Source: Diabrotica undecimpunctata
Lineage: Eukaryota; Arthropoda; Insecta; Coleoptera; Chrysomelidae
Direction of reading: 5' to 3'
Assembly: GCF_040954645.1 (NCBI RefSeq)
Contig: NC_092808.1
Coordinates: forward strand, 81,843,389-81,907,388
DNA: 64,000 nucleotides
Shown: one piece after another, positions 22,245 to 34,312 of the stretch
How positions within the stretch are numbered: position 1 is the stretch's first letter
Layout: each line of letters starts with the position of its first letter
Notes under the pieces: model-generated
Seen by the model: the letters and a program-made list of their open reading frames with translations, nothing else
Told to the model about the DNA's origin: nothing
Database searches by the model: none
Program-made: the position numbers and the translations under genes

Positions 22245-23580
22245 ATGCCATTCATAAATGGGACACCAAAAATTTCACCGGCTATAAGGAGCCAAGTTAA
22301 AGATAAACTTGATGATATGGTATGTAAAAACCTAATCGTACCAGTTAGTGAACCCACAGAATGGCAAAATCCTATTGTAGTTGTTCCGAAAAATAAGGGA
22401 TCTGATATTAGATTATGTATGGATCCTGTTTATCTAAATAAATATGTTAAAAGAGAAAGGTTTCCAATTCCTACTCAAGATACTTTATTTGCTAAGCTTT
22501 CAGGGGTTAACTATTTCACATTATTAGACGCATCATCTGTTTTTCTTCAGTTGCCTTTGAATTGTGAAAGTTCACTTTTATGTACTTTTACTACACCTTT
22601 TGGTCGTTATAAATATCTGATATTACCGTATAGCCTTACCTGTGCACCTGAAATTTTTTAAAAATATATGTCTGAACTTTTATATGGTGTATCAGGAACA
22701 ATAACGTATTTTGATATTTTGGTTTTTGGATGTTCTAAAAGTGAACATAATAAAAATTTGAAATGTGTTTTAGAAAAGAGTGGCTTAACTTCGAATTTAG
22801 GGAAATCTAAATTTTGTCAAACAAAAGTAAAATTTTTTGGTCATAAAATTAATAATATTGGCATTTCACCTGATCATGATAAAACAGAAGCTATACAGAA
22901 ATGACACCACCAAGTAATCAAAAAGAATTACAACGTTTTTTGGGAGCCATAGTATATCTTGCAAAATTTATACCAAACCTGTCAGAACACACTAGTCCTC
23001 TAAGATGTTTACTTTCTAGTAAAAATGAGTGGCATTGGGGACCTAATGAACAGGCATGTTTTAATAAATTAAAGAATTTTGTGGAGTTAGCCACTACTTT
23101 GCGTTATTTTAACCATGACAAAAAGATCATACTCTCTGTTGATGCCAGCCCATATGGTTTGGGGGCCATGGTCACGCAAGATGGGTTTCCAAATGAATTT
23201 GCATCAGTGTCATTAACTCCAACCCAAAGGAGATATAACCACATTGAAAAGGAGCTTCTTGGTATAATGTATGGATGTGAAAGATTTTCATTCTATCTTT
23301 ATGGCATAGATTTTAAAATAGAGACAGATCACAGACCTCTTTTAGGTTTGTTAAAAAAACGTTTAGATGAAATGTCACCTAGTATCCAAAGACTGGCAAT
23401 GTAATTAATGAGATAGAAATTTTCACTTAAATAAGTTCCTGGTAAATATCTCAAAGTTCCTGACAATTTAAGTAGAGATCCTTTGAATAAAATCATAAAT
23501 ACTAATTTTATAGATGATGAAAATAATTTGAAAGTCAATTCTATTGCAGAAACATCAAAAGAAAATGAAAAAAAATACAA
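22245..23580 (+). pseudogene. gypsy A reverse transcriptase and RNase H
   Basis: RT blocks: NPIVVVPKNKG, RLCMDPVYLNKYV, FPIPTQDTLFAKLSG, LLDASSVFLQLPL, then a TAA at 22659 and, in the same frame, the region of the catalytic YxDD, which here reads YFDILVFG with only one aspartate. A frameshift near 22900 leads to the RNase H part: VDASPYGLGA (D), KELLGIMYGCERF (E) and ETDHRPLLGL (D), all three acidic residues kept. The linker PGKYLKVPDNLSRDP follows in broken frame. RT is inactivated both by the stop and by the altered active site. Confidence 0.85.
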
Positions 23581-23756
23581 AATGGAATTGATACTGACCC
23601 GTCTTTACAAAAAGTTTAATATTATGTTTTAAATGGGTGGCCTGAGCATAAAAGCTCTGTACCTTCTGAGGTGAAAAAATTCTGGTCTGATAGACATGAT
23701 ATATATTTATTAAAGAATCTATTATTTATAAAAAAAGGTTAATTATTCCTGAAGAA

Positions 23757-24979
23757 TTGAAGGGTGAATTTCTTAATGTTATAGATCAGTCTCATCAGGG
23801 TGTAGTATCATGTAAGAAGAAGGCTCAAGAAGCAATTTATTATCCGGGATTGATAAAGGATATAGATGACATTGTTCTGAACTGTCCGACTTGTCAAACG
23901 AGCTATAAGAGCAACAGTAGGAAGCCATTAAAATCACATGATGTACCTGAAATACCTTGGCAAAAAATTGGTATTGATTTTATGATAGTAGCCTCACAAG
24001 ACGTTTTAGTTGTGGTTGATTATTTTTCAAAGTTTGCAATAATTGTTAACAAACTAATGAGAAAAAAACGGCTAGCAGTGTTGTAACACAATTAAAAAAA
24101 AAAATGTTTGCTATTAATGGACTGCTTTGTGAAATATTTTCTGATAATGGTCCTCCATTCAGTTCTCATGAATTTTTAAATTTTGTCCGTATGTATAATA
24201 TTTAAGTAACAACATCAAGTCCACAATATCTTCGTAGCAATTGCATGATAGAAAAAACAATACAAACAATAAAAAACTTTTTTTTAAAATCTGTACAAAC
24301 TAAGAAAGATCCATTTCTAGCTGAATTAGATTAGAATACAACTTAAAAACCAAATTTACCTGCTCCTTGTGTGTTGCTAACTGGAAGAAATTTCAGAACC
24401 AACTTACCAGTCAGTATCGAATTTCTAAAGCCCAGACATTCGAATAAAAGATATTTTACACAATTAAGAGAAAATCAAAGAAAAGAAAAACACTATTAGG
24501 ACAAAGGAACCAGAGTTAAAATCTGGACAAAAAATTTTACTTCGAGAAAGAAAAGGAAATGGAATCCTGGAGTGGTTGTGGCACAGAAAGGATCAAGGGA
24601 TTATGTCGTTAAAGTAAATGATACTGATTATAGATGTAATAGAAACTATCTTAGACCTGTACGGTCAGAAGCACAGCAACATGCTTATGCAAATTGTGAG
24701 CAAGCATATGTGAAAGCTAGTCATGAAAATGATATTGTGACTACTGGAAGGACAAGTATGGGAAATACGAGAACAGTTCTTTGTCCAGATCTACCCAATG
24801 ATACAATAGACTGTAAAACAAATAAGACTATCAAAGATATTGATGTACTTTCAACATCTAATAGAACATCACCCATCAATGCCATTAATGTACCTTCTAC
24901 ATCATACAGTACTTCACCTGGTTTGAAAATCTACAGAAGTGGTAGAGTCATTCGTCCTCCTGATAGATTTACCTATTGA
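23757..24979 (+). pseudogene. gypsy A integrase
   Basis: The zinc-binding region (HQGVVSCKKKAQEAIYYPG to CPTCQ) is followed by the catalytic core start IGIDFM (first Asp). A frame break comes near 24086. In another frame, IFSDNGPPFSS (second Asp) and MIEKTIQTIKNFF (Glu) follow near 24140-24270. The C-terminal stretch from 24572 carries the YVVKVNDTDYRCNRNYLRPV block typical of the end of this Pol type and a Ser/Thr-rich tail ending GRVIRPPDRF. The DDE triad is recognisable but the ORF is broken in at least three places. Confidence 0.8.
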
Positions 24980-25055
24980 TATATTTGTGAATTATTGTTA
25001 TTTATGTACCTATGATATATTAGGTATGTGAATTATTTTTAGTTTATTTGTTTTT

Positions 25056-25068
25056 ATTAAAGGGGACG
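25056..25068 (+). promoter_or_regulatory. polypurine tract of gypsy A
   Basis: attaaaggggac lies directly before the 3' LTR, where the plus-strand primer forms. Confidence 0.65.
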
Positions 25069-25310
25069 TGTTATTAATGGTTCTCATGTACGCACATACT
25101 TGGCAACGTTGCACTCGATAAACGTAACCACAAGTGACAGCCGTGACATGATAACCAGACATTGACTGATTGACAACACACTTAGGTTATGGACTCCATG
25201 TGAACAAGAAAAATAATCTTAATTTATATCCTTAAAAATCTCAATAAAACCTATCGTAAGTAGCTTTATGTTATATTATGTCCCATAGTCCTAAAGAGGC
25301 ATACATTACA
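25069..25310 (+). repeat. 3' LTR of gypsy A
   Basis: 242-bp copy of the 5' LTR with the same tgttat...ttaca ends. Confidence 0.88.
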
Positions 25311-27839
25311 GGTAAAAAGCATTCTTTTTCCAAAATAGCGTATAACCTTTTTTGGAGATGGCTACAGATCTATTTTTGTTTTAATTTTGTATATTTAATC
25401 AAAATATATCTCTGATATTTTTAATGATGATTTTTTCATAGGATGAGCAACCTTCTAAAATCGGAAGAACTGTTTTTTAGGGGTTTTCGGAGATTTTCCC
25501 CATTTTATAGACTTTAAAATAGATCAAATTAAGTGTTTTTTTATAGATTATGAATAGCTAGAAGTACATAAGTTCTTTAAGATATTCAAAAATTGACCAA
25601 AACAGCTTTAAACCAAGTTTTTTTAAAGGTTTTTGCCAGTTTTGTTGAGTTAATAATATTTTTTTAGATCGATACCATCTGAATAATTTTCATTTTTTTA
25701 CGTTTTATGTGAATAAAAAATAAGACCCAGCACAATTTTAACCCGCCCTGTCAAAACGGTCTTTTTTTTTTGTTTTTATTTTTTTTGTAGGTTGTAATCA
25801 ATTTAAAAATTTCAAAAAATCCACACGCATAGTTGAGCCTTCTACAAAACTTGTCCATTTTTTATAGACTCGTAGGTTTAGTGTCCTTTTCTTCATTTCT
25901 TGAGCCCTTCAAAGCGTCAAAGCGTGGTGAGACCCATAAGTATTATAAGCTTGCTGTCTCCATTGGCTGCGATCCTGCGTCATATGGACAACTTCATGTA
26001 GCGATTTAGGTTAGTGTACATAACTTAAAATGCTTTTGTAAAACCTATTTCTAGAGATAACTGCAGGTTTTTTTTTTAATTTTGTGTATTTATTTAACAT
26101 ATTAACATTTCTAATTTTTTCAAGATTTTTCTTTAAGACTACCTTTAAAAATCCGAAAAGCTGTTTTTTTATTATTTTTCGGGATTTTGCCCATTTTATA
26201 TGCTTTAAATAGATTAAAATAAGATTTTTTAAAAGTAATATATAATTTAAAATATAACTAAGTCCTTTATGACATTTAAAAATTAAGCGGAACACAACCC
26301 CAAAAACTATAGTTTTCAAGGGTATTAAAGGTTTTTGCGAAGGTAATTATATTTTTTTAAATCGATACCACCTAAATATTCTTTTATTATATTACGGTTT
26401 ACGTAAATAAAAAAAATAAGAACAATTTTAACCCGTCACAACCCTGCCGCTACCTGAAAACGTAGGTAATTTTTTATTTTTATTGTTTTTTTTTTCGGTA
26501 GATTGCAATTAATATAAAAATTTCAAATATTTCACACACATAGTTAAGGTAAGATATTTTGAAAGTAAGTCATATTTTTTGAGATTATACGACCTGAGTC
26601 AATGCAAAATCAGATTAAATTATTTGTTTAAATAGAATAATAGTTAATAAATTATAATTTTTTATATTTCATTATGTAAATAAGGTTTTTTATTTAGGTC
26701 AAGCAGCCCAAACAAATTTGAGTCTTTTACTCAAAATTAGAAGGTAATTGAGCTTTATATTTATCTTTAATTTAAAGTTAATTAAACTTATTCGTTGTAA
26801 AAATGATGTGTTAGTAACTATTATAATTGTATTATTTTTAGTACGGTATTGATTTTAAATGCTGCCTCAGTCGATTTTTTTAGCCGATACCGAGATCAAA
26901 CCTAACCTCCTTAGAATATGAAAGAAAGTTCAAATACTTCATGACCTGTGAAATTGGAGCAATGGAACATTTTTCTTATTATTTCATTTGCATATCATAT
27001 TTCTATGTCTATTCCTGAATTATTATATACACAAATATATGTAAGAACTTAGTTTTTGCAATAGATAAGTTTTCATATGTTTATCTAAGGCCAGAAATAA
27101 TATTATCTTGCATTATTTTAGAAAGTTCTTTAAAATGTGCGGGTTTTAATAAATAAATAGTGTTTAAAGTTGCTAAAAGATGGAACAACAAAAAAACATT
27201 TGAAAACCCGGATTTTACGTAAGATTAAGTTGTATTTATTTCTGTCCAACTGGAAAATACATTATCTCATGTTTATCAAAAACATGCTTTAAAGCGTGCT
27301 ATTTAATGGCGATAACGGCAAAAAATTATAAAAATCCAATAGCACTTAAAAAACTGTTTTTGCATGTTTCAAGAAATCCCTAGCTTCTTTAATTATGGTA
27401 AATAGATTGCCATATGGTATTTTATTATTTTTTAAAAAATATACTGTTTAATAATGTAAAAAGGTAAAAAAGTTGGGTAAATCTAGTAAAAACCCCCCGA
27501 ATAACGCTAGAAAACCTAGTTTTTTGCATAAGCGATGCTTGCATTTGCTTCTTTGAGGTCTGAAATTATTATTTTTATATATTTCTTGAATATGTGATAA
27601 AGGACATATTGATTTAGATTGTTTTGATCTCAAAAATATGATTAAGTCCACAAAAACTCACAAAAACCTATAAAACCATAAACAACATGATTTTTTCGGT
27701 TTAAAAGTGTTTATGAAAATTTTTGAATTTCTTAAAGGACACTGAATAGAATTCAGTCACAATTTTTAATCACATAAAACGTAAAAAAATGAAAAAAATC
27801 TTATTCTAGGAGACAGGATATTTTGCCTACCTTAATGAA
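25311..27839. repeat. AT-rich region with diverged ~480-bp repeat modules
   Basis: No gene. A module at about 25375-25850 recurs at about 26065-26550: both contain tttaattttgt, then cccattttat, then atcgatacca, then tttaacccg and finally atttcaaa..cacacacatag-like sequence, in the same order. A related block in the opposite orientation appears near 27700-27830 (cacataaaacgtaaaaaaatg matches the reverse complement of a segment near 25690). The family is not known to me. Confidence 0.5.
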
Positions 27840-27844
27840 GGGTA

Positions 27845-27977
27845 TCCTTTACTATACTGGAAAAATTCCGAAATAATGGCTTATATCTAAGTTCATCCCA
27901 ATACCCGAAAAATCAAAAGCAATGAAATGTTAAGAATATGGAACAGTTAGCTTGATGAACCATCTTTTAAAAGTCCT
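27845..27977 (+). pseudogene. non-LTR RT fragment, left of the Bel/Pao insertion
   Basis: Reads a FIPIPEKSKAMKC-like block and a GTVSLMNHLLKVL block, the RT motif before the palm (P-K-x-A...YRTISLMSH). It stops at the Bel/Pao LTR and resumes at 34313 (YERVYKKLDDRITGNQLGC). Same ancestral ORF as 34313-35030. Confidence 0.72.
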
Positions 27978-28750
27978 TGTTGCGTAACAACAATACTTAA
28001 TATTTTTAGTCTATTTTTGTATCATATTATTTAGTTTATTTTTGTATCATACTGTATATTAGTTTAGATATATAAAATTTCTTTGTACTAACTAATAATC
28101 TGTAAAGCGCCGTTATCTTGCATTTAAATAACTTTCTACACAAGTTTCTAAAACCTTCATAGAATCGTAACAATGAAAGGATTAGTATTTTCCAAATTAC
28201 CCTCTGACGCATTCCAAAATTCCGCAAGTTGAGACAAATACCCTTATTCAGGTAGTTTTTATCAATGATTTGAAAGTTAAAGGTATTTGAAAAATAAACA
28301 TATCTTTTAATACGTCGAGGGGTCAGGGGGGAGATTTCGGAATGTTTGTGATTGAGGGGCGAGAGTGGACATTAGTATCAGTTCAAATTCCAGCACTGAA
28401 GGAGCGTCAGGCTGCACTCGCCCTAGCGGCATATTAGTGTTTTAAACCAGTCGGTATATTAATAAGTTCGTGTCAATATTGTATCACAGACAAGTGTGTA
28501 TCATATGCAAGTTATCGGCGTTTAAAATACATTGTATTTGTTTAAATATATTTGTTCAAACGTTCTTTTCGAATCTTCATTTTTCCCAGTTTTCTGGGTG
28601 GTCCTTCAAAGAAATATATATATAAAGTGAACCTATTTCCCTAAGGAAAAACCTTGTTCCCCAAGGGAAAAAACCAGCGACCTATTACTGGTGCGTGAAA
28701 CAAAGCCATCAGAACAAAGGTGTAAGGACAAACACCTACATCTTCGCTCA
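27978..28750 (+). repeat. 5' LTR of Bel/Pao element
   Basis: 773 bp, tgttgcgtaac... to ...cttcgctca. It contains a TATA-like tatatatataaag at 28615-28627 and a perfect cccag-tttt-ctggg hairpin at 28585-28598 just upstream. A short minus-strand frame inside it (28036-28227) recurs in the other LTR and is not a gene. Confidence 0.93.
28614..28628 (+). promoter_or_regulatory. putative LTR TATA box
   Basis: An A/T run ending tataaag about 120 bp before the LTR end, the position expected for a U3 promoter. The same sequence is in the 3' LTR near 34177. Confidence 0.45.
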
Positions 28751-29183
28751 TGTTCCTTCGAACCGGACTTCTTCACATTTCAACTTCGAATCAGAGATCT
28801 TCGCATGTCTCATCTTCAAGTTAGACATCAACGCAGCATCTGCAGCATCTTCCAGTAGGACGCCTCCAGACTCCTTCATCCTGGTAGCTGATTTAACGCC
28901 TAGCATCACACTCAACAAACTGTAAGTTTTTTAATTTTAGTATCATTTGTGAAGTGCATACTATAAACTCTTTTTGAACATTTATTGAACATTTTCGTTA
29001 ATTCGCTATTATTTTTATAATTATTATATCCTTTTACTTATATTTTCGATTTTTAGTGTAAATTCTCATATTTTCGCTATATCTCTGTGTTTATTACTAT
29101 TCTTCTGTTTTTTCAATTTAAAGATCAAATTCTTCCACATATTTCTCGCTTACTAAATCTTAATCTAATTCAATCAGCTAATC

Positions 29184-31172
29184 ATGGATAAAACGGTTGA
29201 TGATATTGTTAAAGTAAAAGATGATCTTGTTAAGGCAAGAGGTTGAAGTAAAGCTTCGATAACTAGATTGGAGAATTGGTTTAAAGAAAATGAAAAAAGT
29301 AATATTTCAAAAAATGAACTAATTTTTAGAAAAGACTATCTATCAAAAGTTTTTGACAAATATCTCGAGGTTCAAAATGAATTAGAGACAATAGATGATG
29401 AATTTTCTGTTGACATGGCAGACGTAGAAGACAGATTTTTAACGTTAGGATCAGCTCTAAAGAATAAAATTGATACAATTTCAGTAAATTCTGTTGTGAG
29501 CACCTCAGCTCAACAAAATCATTCAAATAACCATCATATCCGCCTACCGGAAATAAAAATTCCACATTTCGATGGAAATATAGCAAATTGGCCTAGTTTT
29601 ATCGAGATTTTTACCAAACTTGTCGTAGATGATTTAAATCTTTCAGATATTGAAAAACTAATTTATTTAAAATCAATTCTCAAGAACGAGCCTCTACAAC
29701 TAATTGAAAATTTGGAAGTTGTAGGCTCAAATTTTTCCGTTGCGCTCAATACACTTAAGAATAGATTTGAAAACAAATGTTTAATAATTAACACTTATTT
29801 AAAACAACTTTTGAACGTTCCTTCATTAACAAAAAATACTGCTCAAAACTTGCGAGAATTCTTAACTCACATAAAAAAGAATTTAAGTGCGCTAAATAAT
29901 TTAAATATCTCCGACAATCTTGCAGATTTAATTTTAATTCATATATTTACACAAAAATTAGATTTTAATATGAAACGATCCTTTGAATCCGAAAGAGATT
30001 TCAACGAACTTCCTACAATAGATGAGTTTTTGAATTTTATTGAAAAGAAATGTAAGATATTGGAAAATTTGATCTTTGAAGAAAAAACAGTTTATAAATC
30101 AAAACCGTCTCTTCATATTTCTATAACTAATGGAGATACATCTTTTAAATGTTTCGTATGCAATTCTATCTCACATAAAGTATACTCTTGCCAACAATTT
30201 TTAAATTTGTCCGCTCAAGAGCGTATGCAAAAAGTAAAAAACAAATGTTTTTGTCTCAATTGCCTTGCTAGTGGTCATATGTCTAATTCTTGTTCCTCAT
30301 CTTCGAATTGCAAAACCTGCAATAAGAGACATCACTCTTTGCTTCACATTTCACACCCGTCGGAAAATATTTCACGGCAAAGTTCGTATAGATCGAATTC
30401 TGAAAGTCAACCCGCCCAAAATCAATTTGTTCGGAATTCACGTCATCAACGTCCAAATCAGCATTCGTCTCAATTCACTTCGGAGAATATTCATGCAAAT
30501 TCGCAGAACAACTCTGTTCCAAATGCAATTCCGCAAGGTTCACCAGATACGCAAAATCTTCCAGGGCCGAGCAATATTTCGTCCCACTCTGTATATTCGA
30601 ACAATCTGCAAATTTTACTCGCAACTGCTTTGGTAACTGTTTACGATGTTGAAAACAATCCCATCTCTGTTCTTTGTTTAACAGACTCCGGTAGCCAAGT
30701 TTCGTTCATAACAGACAGGTTAGCCAAAAGAATTTGTTATTCACCCTATACCAGAAATCTTCAAATATCAGGTATAGCTCAAACTTCTTCTGTTTCAAAC
30801 AAGATGGTAGACCTTAAAATCTATTCAAACACATATCCTGGTAAAAACTTTAATCTGTCCTGTGCTGTCCTCGAAAGCATTACGTGCCAGCATCCACAAG
30901 TCGCGCTGGATTTAAATTTATTAAAAATACCAAAAAATATAAAACTTGCAGACCCACATTTCTGTACCCCGTCGGACGTAGACATGCTTTTAGGAGCTGA
31001 TATTTATTTTGACCTAGTTACTTACGGCTTAATAAAATTAGGCCCCAACCTTCCTATTCTTCAAAACACTCATTTGGGTTATATTGTAGGTGGAAATATC
31101 CCATACTCTCGTTATACAATGTTAGGATCAAACGCGACTCCTTCAAAGAACAATGCTCACTCACATTATTGA
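29184..31172 (+). pseudogene. Bel/Pao Gag and aspartic protease, one internal stop
   Basis: An ATG at 29184 opens the frame; a TGA at 29244-29246 interrupts it after 20 codons, and it then stays open to a TGA at 31170. Domains: Gag core with LPEIKIPHFDGNIANWPSF (from ~29550), two cysteine-rich knuckle clusters (CFVCNSISHKVYSC near 30160 and CFCLNCLASGHMSNSC near 30250), a Gln/Ser-rich linker, and a protease with LTDSGSQVSFI near 30680 and LLGADIYFDLV. Gag assembles particles and the protease processes them. The terminal TGA is in the same frame as the downstream RT, so it is a mutation rather than a natural gag-pol boundary. Confidence 0.88.
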
Positions 31173-32247
31173 AATATTTCGTTACACGTACAAACTGCTG
31201 ATCTTGATTCTCTTTTAAAGAATTTTTGGGAAATAGAAGAGACTAAACCACTCACTTCTATTCATGTAAAAACATTAACTCCCTCAGAACAGCGAGCTGA
31301 GGACATATTCAAATCTTCACTAACAATTCTTCTAACAGATTTCACAGATTCTAACAGATTTCAAGTAGACCTACCTCTGAAGACTCCTAATGAATATCAA
31401 AAATTAGGTGAATCATTTCATTTGGCAAAAAGACGTTTTTTCAAGCTTGAAAAAAGGCTTACCAAATCAGACGAGTTACGGCATCTGTACACAGAATTCA
31501 TATCAGAATATGTTTCTTTAGGGCATTGTAAATACGTTCCCCTTTCTAAGCTTAATGAATCGTCCGAACATAAGTTTTTTCTCCCACATCATTGTGTTTT
31601 CAAGCATGATAGCTTAACTACTCGACTCAGGGTTGTATTTGATGGATCAATGAAATCAACCTCAAATGTGTCTCTCAAACGATATTATGCTCAAACGTTA
31701 CACTGTACAACCTGATTTGTTTGAAATTCTAATTCGCTTTAGACTTTACAAATATACTCTTATCGCCGACATCGAAAAGATGTTTAGGCAAATAAGAATT
31801 AACCCAAAACAGACATTTCTACTAAACATTCTGTGGCGCAATTCCCCGCAAGAAAAATTAAAATGTTTAGAACTTCAGACTGTGACCTACGGCACAAACT
31901 CAGCTAGTTTTTTAAGTACTAGGTGTCTTAAAGAGTTGGCAGTTCGAAATAAAGAAAAATACCCATTAGCTGCTGATGCTCTAGAAAATTCTTGTTATGT
32001 AGATGATATTTTACATGGTGCAAATGATATCGAGACTTTGTACAAGACTTATAAGCAACTTTCTACGAGTCTAAATTCCGCTGGGATACCACTCCATAAA
32101 TGGAGTTCTAATTCTTCCGAGTTTCTCGACTCTATTTCCTCTAAATCTCAAAAATCTAATTATGTAATAAAACCCGACAATTCGTCAAATAAAGTTCTTG
32201 GAATATGTTGGAATTCTCAGCATGACATGTTCTATCTCTCTTCCTGA
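31173..32247 (+). pseudogene. Bel/Pao reverse transcriptase
   Basis: Continues the Gag frame after the TGA at 31170. The lead-in includes QVDLPLKTP and LRVVFDGSMKSTS (the LRVVFDAS motif of Pao RT). A frameshift near 31665 moves to the frame containing YTLIADIEKMFRQIRINP (first catalytic Asp), TVTYGTNSASFLSTRCL and CYVDDILHG, the YVDD active site. The catalytic residues are intact. After SSNKVLGICWNSQHDMF the frame ends at 32247 and the sequence jumps directly to the pre-integrase region. Confidence 0.87.
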
Positions 32248-33562
32248 CATTTCTAGTGAACCAAAATACACAATTATAGACGCATCTGATTTAATAAGAG
32301 TTGGTGGACGACTTCGCAATGCAAATGTTTCGTATAATCAAAAATTTCCACTTCTTCTTCCTACAAAATGCCAGGTAGTTAGATCGTTACTTGAAAGAGA
32401 ACACATTCGCCTATTGCACACAGGCCCTCAAAATACATTGTCAAATATTAGACTCACTTATTGGCCTCTTGATGGACTGAGAGAAATCAAGAGGATCATC
32501 TACAAATGTAAGAACTGTTACAGATTTAACGCAAGACCAGCTCATCAAATAATGGCCGATCTACCCAAAGAACGGTTTCAGGTCTCTCGACCATTCACAA
32601 ATGTTGGCATCGACTACGGGGGCCCATTTCAAATAAAATCTTCAAAACTGCGACGTGCTCCCATTTGTAAGGCTTATATAGCAGTATTCGTATGCCTCGT
32701 CACTAAGGCAGTCCATATAGAGCTAGTGTCCAGTCTTAGCACCGAAGCATTCCTACTAACGTTAAAAAGATTCATTTCACGCAGAGGTATTCCTAAAACC
32801 ATTTATTCGGACAATGCGTCCAACTTTCTTGGAGCTCGTAATCAGTTAAAAGAGCTTTATGACTTTTTTATGGGAACGGATATTCTACCTACCATAAAAG
32901 AATTCGCAGCCTCAACATTAATTGAGTGGAAGTTCATTGCACCTCGATCTCCACATCAGGGTGGATTTTGGGAAGCAGCTATAAAGAGCTGCAAGTATCA
33001 TTTAGTAAGGATGATGGGCAATAATATTTTTACATTTGAGGAATTAACCACTGTTTTGGCTCAAATAGAAGCTGTTTTAAATTCACGACCCCTCTGTCCA
33101 TTGTCAGACAGTCCAAATGATTTTTCTTTTCTAACCCCCGCTCATTTTCTCATTGGAAGCAGCATGACTTCCTATCCAGAAAAAGATATCTCGACAAAAT
33201 CCGAAAATAGTTTATCACTGTGGCAGAAATGCAGCAAAATTCAGCAGCATTTCTGGAAATGTTGGTCTAGAGATTATTTAAATCGCCTCCAAAATAAGCC
33301 CAAATGGTTTCTGCCCCAAGAAAACATTAAAGTCGATGATCTTGTACTCCTAATCGATGATAACGCTCCTCCTCTAAAATGGCCACTGGCAAGAGTAATC
33401 GAAACACTGCCAAGTAAAGACGGCAGGGTTAGAACTGTAAAACTAAGAACTAAAGACGGAACATTTATAAGATCTGTTGTTAAAGTATGTCCTTTACCCC
33501 ATACTCATTTAGATGTAGGTCACATCAACGGGGGGACTATGTTGCGTAACAACAATACTTAA
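32240..33562 (+). pseudogene. Bel/Pao integrase, joined to RT by a deletion
   Basis: The frame opens near 32240 right at the RT end. DLIRVGGRLRNANV is the block preceding integrase. The zinc-binding part is HIRLLHTG and CKNCYRF. The catalytic core shows VGIDYGGPF (D), TIYSDNASNFLGA (D) and GGFWEAAIKSCK (E), so the DDE triad is complete. C-terminal motifs (LWQKCSKIQQHFWKCWSRDYL, VLLIDDNAPPLKWPLARV) are normal for Pao. The stop at 33562 lies 23 bp inside the 3' LTR. What is missing is the RNase H and connection region, normally several hundred residues between RT and this point. Confidence 0.88.
33528..33539 (+). promoter_or_regulatory. polypurine tract of Bel/Pao element
   Basis: A G-rich acggggggacta run ends at the 3' LTR start and overlaps the end of the pol frame. 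Confidence 0.55.
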
Positions 33563-34312
33563 TATTTTTAGTCTATTTTTGTATCATATTATTTAGTTTA
33601 TTTTTGTATCATACTGTATATTAGTTTAGATATATAAAATTTCTTTGTACTAACTAATAATCTGTAAAGCGCCGTTATCTTGCATTTAAATAACTTTCTA
33701 CACAAGTTTCTAAAACCTTCATAGAATCGTAACAATGAAAGGATTAGTATTTTCCAAATTACCCTCTGACGCATTCCAAAATTCCGCAAGTTGAGACAAA
33801 TACCCTTATTCAGGTAGTTTTTATCAATGATTTGAAAGTTAAAGGTATTTGAAAAATAAACATATCTTTTAATACGTCGAGGGGTCAGGGGGGAGATTTC
33901 GGAATGTTTGTGATTGAGGGGCGAGAGTGGACATTAGTATCAGTTCAAATTCCAGCACTGAAGGAGCGTCAGGCTGCACTCGCCCTAGCGGCATATTAGT
34001 GTTTTAAACCAGTCGGTATATTAATAAGTTCGTGTCAATATTGTATCACAGACAAGTGTGTATCATATGCAAGTTATCGGCGTTTAAAATACATTGTATT
34101 TGTTTAAATATATTTGTTCAAACGTTCTTTTCGAATCTTCATTTTTCCCAGTTTTCTGGGTGGTCCTTCAAAGAAATATATATATAAAGTGAACCTATTT
34201 CCCTAAGGAAAAACCTTGTTCCCCAAGGGAAAAAACCAGCGACCTATTACTGGTGCGTGAAACAAAGCCATCAGAACAAAGGTGTAAGGACAAACACCTA
34301 CATCTTCGTTCA
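33540..34312 (+). repeat. 3' LTR of Bel/Pao element
   Basis: 773 bp, identical to the 5' LTR except for a t at 34310; followed by the gtcct target duplication. Confidence 0.93.

Larger units (their letters stand above)
20573..25310 (+). mobile_element. Ty3/gypsy retrotransposon A, inactive
   Basis: 4.74-kb element with LTRs at 20573-20816 and 25069-25310, both starting tgttat and ending ttaca. Order inside is gag, protease, RT, RNase H, integrase, all interrupted. The flanks (ggtta before, ggtaa after) are only an approximate target duplication. The LTRs differ at about twenty positions plus indels, so it is older than the gypsy and Bel/Pao copies to the right. Confidence 0.88.
27978..34312 (+). 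mobile_element. young Bel/Pao retrotransposon, internally deleted
   Basis: 6.3-kb element with 773-bp LTRs at both ends, flanked by the 5-bp duplication gtcct (27973-27977, 34313-34317). The LTRs differ at only one position that I can see (28748 c, 34310 t), so insertion was recent. The interior keeps Gag, protease, RT and integrase, but the RNase H/connection region between RT and integrase is absent, and there are in-frame stops. It is therefore probably a defective copy mobilised by a complete relative. Confidence 0.9.

Noticed and set aside
20568..25315. Target duplication of gypsy A
   Set aside because: Flanks ggtta and ggtaa are not identical, so I do not claim a TSD.
28036..28227. 63-codon minus-strand frame, repeated at 33598-33789
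   Set aside because: Repeated only because both lie in the Bel/Pao LTRs; no motif.
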